From positions 1 through 14,616 of the forward strand of contig JBFGCM010000092.1 of assembly GCA_041581135.1 (NCBI GenBank): DNA of 14,616 nucleotides, in the 5' to 3' direction. Positions 13,514 through 14,616 of this stretch are shown here, piece after piece; within the stretch, counting starts at the first letter, position 1; every line of letters begins with the position of its first letter. The position numbers were made by a program, and so were the translations under genes. Under the pieces are notes generated by a model. That model searched no databases and had not been told where the DNA came from. It worked only from the letters and a program-made list of their open reading frames with translations. The stretch comes from JBFGCM01 sp041581135. Its GTDB lineage: Bacteria; Actinomycetota; Acidimicrobiia; Spongiisociales; UBA5794.

Positions 13514-14287
13514 GCGAGCCTTTCAGGGCTGCATTTCCGAGCGCTCGGTACCCTCGAGGTGTATCTCGACGGCACCCCGCTCGCCATGGGGAAGCGTCGA
13601 ACCCGCGCCGTTCTCGCCATGTTGCTGATGTCGGCCAACGAGATCGTCCCGAGTGATCGGCTCACCGACCATCTGTGGCCCGATGTCGATACCAAGTCCG
13701 CCAGGCACAGCTTGCACGTGGCAATCTCCGACCTACGACACTGCCTCGCCCACACCGACGGTGCGCTCGCTCGGGAGCGCCGCCTGGCCACGGTGGCGCC
13801 TGGGTACATGCTGCGTGTTGCGCCGGACGAGTTCGACGTCTCGATCGCAGAGCGGTTGGCACGAGAAGGCAGCCGGGCACTCGCCTCGGACGACCATCAG
13901 CGGGCCGACCGGCTGCTCACCGAGGCGTCCTCGCTGTGGCACGGCTCGCCGTACGCAGACTTCATGTACGAAGAGTTCGCCGCCGGCGAGATCCGTCGTC
14001 TCAACGAGCTCGAGCTCACGATCATCGAGGATCTCATGGCCGCTGAGTTGGCGCTGGGACGCCATCATGAGCACATCGCCAAACTCGAGGAGCTGGTCGA
14101 CCGCGAGCCCACCCGCGAGCGTCTGCTCCGGCAGCTCATGCTGGCCCTCTACCGCTCCGAGCGCGCGGCGGACGCGATCGCTGCGTTCGAGCGAGCCCGG
14201 AGCCGTCTGGCCGCTGACTACGACATGGAACCGGAGCCGGAGCTGGTCGCCCTCGCAGGGCGCATCCGTTCCCACGGGGTGCGTTGA
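13511..14287 (+). CDS. SARP/AfsR-type transcriptional regulator (winged helix plus BTAD)
   Basis: A 258-residue activator of the SARP class. The OmpR/PhoB-like winged-helix DNA-binding domain (about 8-103) has FRALGTLEVYLDGTPL, RRTRAVLAMLLMSAN, the LTDHLWPD helix, ARHSLHVAISDLRHCL (recognition helix) and the APGYMLRV wing. The bacterial transcriptional activation domain (about 107-253) is a TPR-like helical bundle: FDVSIAERLA, ADRLLTEASSLWHG, LVDREPTRERLLRQLMLALYRSERAADAIAAFERARSRLAADYDMEPEPEL. No NB-ARC or other C-terminal domain is fused, so it is a small SARP. SARPs usually activate nearby promoters by binding heptamer direct repeats; candidate repeats lie just downstream. ATG 13511 fits family N-termini and has GAAGGAA before it, but is buried in a strong hairpin. 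Confidence 0.93.
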   Translation: MASLSGLHFRALGTLEVYLDGTPLAMGKRRTRAVLAMLLMSANEIVPSDRLTDHLWPDVDTKSARHSLHVAISDLRHCLAHTDGALARERRLATVAPGYMLRVAPDEFDVSIAERLAREGSRALASDDHQRADRLLTEASSLWHGSPYADFMYEEFAAGEIRRLNELELTIIEDLMAAELALGRHHEHIAKLEELVDREPTRERLLRQLMLALYRSERAADAIAAFERARSRLAADYDMEPEPELVALAGRIRSHGVR

Positions 14288-14310
14288 GTCATCGTTGAGG
14301 ACGTGCTGAA
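14282..14310 (+). promoter_or_regulatory. SARP-box-like heptamer direct repeats
   Basis: CGTTGAG occurs at 14282-14288 and 14293-14299, exactly 11 bp apart, and a weaker third copy TGCTGAA (4 of 7 matching) lies at 14304-14310 on the same 11-bp phase. SARP proteins classically bind heptamer direct repeats at 11-bp spacing upstream of a promoter -10. The first copy overlaps the SARP stop codon. No convincing -10 follows (CTACGC near 14318 at best), so this is tentative. Confidence 0.4.
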
Positions 14311-14367
14311 TCCCCAGCTACGCGTGGCCGAGCCGCCGCCGAGCGCGGACCGAGACAATGGTGGTGA

Positions 14368-14388
14368 CCGGCCGAGGCGATCGGCCGG
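14368..14388 (+). other. 8-bp hairpin just upstream of the last gene's RBS
   Basis: CCGGCCGA (14368-14375), loop GGCGA and TCGGCCGG (14381-14388) form a perfect 8-bp stem. It could terminate SARP transcription (no T-run) or be a 5'-UTR element, since the Shine-Dalgarno AAAGGAGGG begins only a few bases later. Confidence 0.5.
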
Positions 14389-14406
14389 AGGGAAAGGAGG
14401 GAGGGG

Positions 14407-14616
14407 ATGCGTACCCTCATCATCCTCGGCTTGATCTTCGTCCTCCTGGCGCTCACGCTGCCGGCCTACGGAATCACCGAGCAAATGGCCAACGGCGTGA
14501 CGGTGGTCAACGGCACGGCGCTTGCGGCTGAAGGAACTCGCGAGGCTGCGATCGTCTACACCGAATCGATCACCGCGGTGGAGCGGCTGCCGGGAGGCAA
14601 CTACGGCGGCAGTCTG
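14407..14616 (+). CDS. Exported protein of unknown function, 3'-truncated
   Basis: The first 70 codons of a gene running off the window. ATG 14407 is preceded by a very strong purine-rich Shine-Dalgarno (AAAGGAGGG and GAGGGG between 14393 and 14406). The translation begins MRTLIILGLIFVLLALTLPA, a classic short signal peptide with Arg2 and a hydrophobic core to about residue 20. Cleavage is plausible near AYG-ITE (20-25). The mature part so far (EQMANGVTVVNG..., EGTREAAIVYTESITAVERL) has no recognised motif. It sits 119 bases after the SARP gene behind SARP-box-like repeats, so it may be a SARP target. The function cannot be judged from the part present. Confidence 0.75.
   Translation, partial: MRTLIILGLIFVLLALTLPAYGITEQMANGVTVVNGTALAAEGTREAAIVYTESITAVERLPGGNYGGSL

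Overview
The window is high-GC bacterial DNA with GTG/TTG starts, strong GGAGG-type ribosome binding sites and compact operons. A SARP/BTAD regulator, a PadR regulator, an F420-dependent (DDN-type) reductase and UspA-like and FG-GAP proteins together suggest a Gram-positive actinomycete, possibly Acidimicrobiia-like. That placement is inference from gene content. No rRNA, tRNA, integrase or transposase gene is visible, and no gap between genes exceeds 300 bases.

Layout: (1) The 3' part of clpB (1-1601) ends at a hairpin terminator. It is followed by a 190-bp spacer with stacked hairpins, one resembling a lone type I-E CRISPR repeat. (2) A small membrane protein with an HELGH motif (1819-2454) converges on a membrane diguanylate cyclase (2467-4074, minus). 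(3) A rightward operon (4205-6936) encodes a cytoplasmic Asp-box propeller protein, a MoaD/ThiS-like ubiquitin-fold protein and an AhpD/carboxymuconolactone decarboxylase-type peroxidase; a SAM methyltransferase follows. (4) A minus-strand UspA-like gene (6990-7400) diverges from a padR operon (7596-9730): PadR regulator, HAAS-like/NfeD fusion and SPFH/stomatin protein, closed by an 11-bp UUCG terminator. (5) A secreted protein with seven exact 50-residue FG-GAP repeats lies on the minus strand (9815-11677). (6) A divergent redox operon (11766-13395) encodes a PrxQ-like peroxiredoxin, a DDN-type reductase and a membrane protein. (7) A SARP/BTAD regulator (13511-14287) has its start codon inside a 9-bp hairpin. 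It is followed by the start of a secreted protein that is cut by the window edge.

The main discovery is in block 3. The AhpD-like gene has an in-frame TGA at 5783-5785, exactly where the second cysteine of the CxxC active site belongs. The reading frame continues for 110 family-typical codons, and 25 nt after the TGA there is an 8-bp hairpin with a GGUC loop, as in bacterial SECIS elements. I read this as one 192-residue selenoprotein (Cys79-x-x-Sec82-x3-His86), not two ORFs or a pseudogene. It is translationally coupled to the MoaD-like gene. The resulting propeller / sulfur-carrier-like / seleno-peroxidase operon is a plausible undescribed sulfur-selenium redox module. Its function is unknown, and the Sec insertion machinery is not in this window.

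Secondary points of interest are an nfeD gene fused in frame to an upstream HAAS-like gene while keeping its own Shine-Dalgarno and GTG start, tandem operator-like repeats on the padR promoter, and SARP-box-like heptamers at 11-bp spacing downstream of the SARP gene.
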